Source: SZAS-79 sp963844255
GTDB lineage: Bacteria > Pseudomonadota > Gammaproteobacteria > Burkholderiales > SG8-39
Assembly: GCA_963844255.1 (NCBI GenBank)
Contig: CAWJNP010000003.1
Span: 124,001-188,000, forward strand
Direction: 5' to 3'
Length of the DNA stretch: 64,000 bases
Part shown: piece by piece, positions 62,632-64,000 of the stretch
How positions within the stretch are numbered: the stretch's first letter is position 1
How the letters are laid out: every line of letters starts with the position of its first letter
The notes under the pieces: model-generated
Told to the model about the DNA's origin: nothing
What the model saw: the letters and a program-made list of their open reading frames with translations, nothing else
Databases searched by the model: none
Made by a program: the position numbers and the translations under genes

Positions 62632-64000
62632 CTATTTCAACTGATACGCCGGATCGGCCGTGAGCCGCCGGATCAGGTTGACGCCCCGAGCATCGATCGC
62701 ATTGATCGGCTCGCCGGAGGCCGGCGGAATTGGCAGCAACACGGCATGAACCGCCCGCGACTCGTCGCGTCCGGAGAACTGGCGCAGCCACTCCGCGCCC
62801 GAAAACCGGATGTCCAGCGCGGCCCGCATGAAGCGCGCGCGCCCGTCGGCCAGCCGGGGCGGCCCCTTGAGTTCGGACCCGCGCATCTCCGCGATCGCCG
62901 TCCCGCCCTGCATGCGCGTCTCGTCCACCCGGAAGAGCCGCTCCAGAAACTGCCGCCGCGCCAGCAGCGTGGTGCTGTTGATCCAGGCATCTCCGCCGGG
63001 CCAGCCGCGCACATTCGGCGGCGCGAACAGGTCCTGCCCCAGGTTGCGCAGGGTGACCGTCAAGGGCAGCGGATCGGAAAATCCGACATCGAACTGTCGC
63101 ACGGTACCGATCACCAGGTCGACCGGCGATTTGACCAGCGCGCCCCGATTCTCCGGCGCATGGAACGCATCCGAAATCAGCAGCTCGCGCAACGCCGTCT
63201 TGATGTCGTATCCGGATGAAAAGAACACGCGCGCGATGCGCCGCACTTCTGCCGGATCCGGCTGCGGCGACACGAACTCGCGCCACAACTTGGCCACGAT
63301 GAATTCAGCCGTCTGCGGCTTCGCGAGCAGGATGTCGAGGACTCCATCTCCATCGAAATTTCCCTGCCGTCCGAGCACCGACTTGGCGCCACCGTCGTGT
63401 GCAAACGGCCGCCAACGGAATTCGCCGGAGTCGCGGTCAATGCTCCAACCGGTGAATGCACGCGCCGCCTCGCGAATGTCCTGCTCGGCGTAGTGTCCTT
63501 CACCCAGCGTGAACAATTCCATTACCTCGCGCGCGAAATTCTCGTTGGGCTGCCCGCGCCGGCTCGTGGCCGAGTCAAGGTACAGAAGCATGGCCGGATC
63601 CTTTGCCACGGCATGCAGCAGCGCGCCGAAATTACCCAATGCATGGCGCCGAAGCAATGCGTTCTGGCGGGCCATCAGTGCGCTGGAACGGACTTTCTGC
63701 AGGCTGGAGGTGAAATGGTTGTGCCAGAAGAGCGTCATGCGCTCGGTCAGCGGCGAAGGTGTGCTGACCATTTCCGCGACCCACCAGTTCTTGAGTTCGA
63801 TCGCACGTTCCATTTGATCGCGCTGGAAGGCTTTTCTTGCATCGCCCGAAAGCTCTCGCAGGGCGCGCGGCGACACGAAGGTGTTCGCCGATGGCGGCGG
63901 CGGCGTCTGTGCCGCTGTAAGCGCGCCGGAGAGCAGCCTTTCGACCGCATCGCGGCGCGCAAGGTGGGAAAATTCGCTGATCTGCCCTGCGCGTGCCTCG
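62632..64000 (-). CDS. DUF1800 domain protein (N-terminus beyond the window)
   Basis: An open frame runs from the right edge (64000) to the stop at 62632, about 455 residues without the start. Near the edge it reads ISEFSHLARRDAVERLLSG, then the DUF1800 hallmarks WWVAEMVSTPSPLTERMTLF, WHNHFTSS, PNENFAREVMELFTLG, DIREAARAFTGWS and PPNVRGWPGG. Function unknown; the family is secreted and pairs with DUF1501. A GTG at 63876 is internal and not the true start. Confidence 0.88.
   Translation of the reverse strand, partial: EARAGQISEFSHLARRDAVERLLSGALTAAQTPPPPSANTFVSPRALRELSGDARKAFQRDQMERAIELKNWWVAEMVSTPSPLTERMTLFWHNHFTSSLQKVRSSALMARQNALLRRHALGNFGALLHAVAKDPAMLLYLDSATSRRGQPNENFAREVMELFTLGEGHYAEQDIREAARAFTGWSIDRDSGEFRWRPFAHDGGAKSVLGRQGNFDGDGVLDILLAKPQTAEFIVAKLWREFVSPQPDPAEVRRIARVFFSSGYDIKTALRELLISDAFHAPENRGALVKSPVDLVIGTVRQFDVGFSDPLPLTVTLRNLGQDLFAPPNVRGWPGGDAWINSTTLLARRQFLERLFRVDETRMQGGTAIAEMRGSELKGPPRLADGRARFMRAALDIRFSGAEWLRQFSGRDESRAVHAVLLPIPPASGEPINAIDARGVNLIRRLTADPAYQLK

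Overview
The window is one stretch of a GC-rich betaproteobacterial chromosome, most likely Burkholderiales or a close relative. The evidence is gene order: cvpA-purF-metZ-like, accD-folC-dedD, trpFBA-truA-fimV-asd-leuBDC, der-bamB-yfgM-hisS-ispG-rodZ-pilW-rlmN-ndk and ftsB-eno-kdsA-pyrG are all classic betaproteobacterial blocks. A Bug/TctC-type binding protein and CaiB/BaiF CoA-transferases fit the same group. No tRNA, rRNA, CRISPR, insertion sequence or prophage was seen, and no gene-free stretch exceeds about 300 bases.

Layout. (1) 1-2.3 kb: the start of a leftward CoA-transferase and, divergent from it, a cytoplasmic B12/Fe-S reductive dehalogenase of the NpRdhA type. (2) 2.4-10.7 kb: a TonB-C-like lipoprotein, a DegQ-like periplasmic protease, a PcaC-type decarboxylase, then leftward pyrG-kdsA-eno-ftsB (pyrG frameshifted) and rightward hutG plus an ICMT-like membrane protein. 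(3) 10.7-28.7 kb: a long leftward biosynthetic series (leuC, entericidin, leuD, leuB, asd, fimV, truA, trpF, trpB, trpA, accD, folC, dedD, cvpA, purF). It is followed by a separate methionine/cysteine unit (homoserine sulfhydrylase-type enzyme plus cysK) controlled by a SAM-II riboswitch and a terminator. (4) 28.8-38.5 kb: M48 lipoprotein protease, MFS transporter, cbpA-cbpM, a CoA-transferase, a four-gene putative catabolic operon, yceH and two poorly known genes. (5) 38.8-48.9 kb: a Bug receptor, then the der-to-ndk housekeeping run. (6) 49-54.5 kb: tilS, accA and a DNA glycosylase, all carrying many single-base frameshifts, then DUF6352, HNH and HU genes and a coiled-coil gene. (7) 54.8-64 kb: a PlsB-like acyltransferase, a frameshifted oxidoreductase-SelD fusion, a TRAP permease pair lacking its binding protein, a decayed Tat-signal methyltransferase, and DUF1501/DUF1800 export-type genes (the last runs off the window).

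How the genes work together. Most of the window is essential metabolism (CTP, KDO, leucine, tryptophan, lysine/threonine branch, fatty acids, folate, purines, isoprenoids) and envelope or division genes. The accessory part hints at breakdown of aromatic, halogenated or hydroxy-acid compounds: the dehalogenase, two CoA-transferases, a carboxymuconolactone decarboxylase homologue, an ABM monooxygenase, a class II aldolase, a beta-decarboxylating dehydrogenase, an alpha/beta hydrolase, and Bug and TRAP uptake parts.

The two most notable signals are the dehalogenase, whose Ser/Tyr/Lys/Arg spacing matches the NpRdhA active site as I recall it, and the SAM-II riboswitch with its own promoter inside the end of purF. 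Sequence quality matters: nearly all frameshifts found are single extra bases in essential genes and cluster at 49.2-51.4 kb, so they look more like consensus errors than real gene loss.
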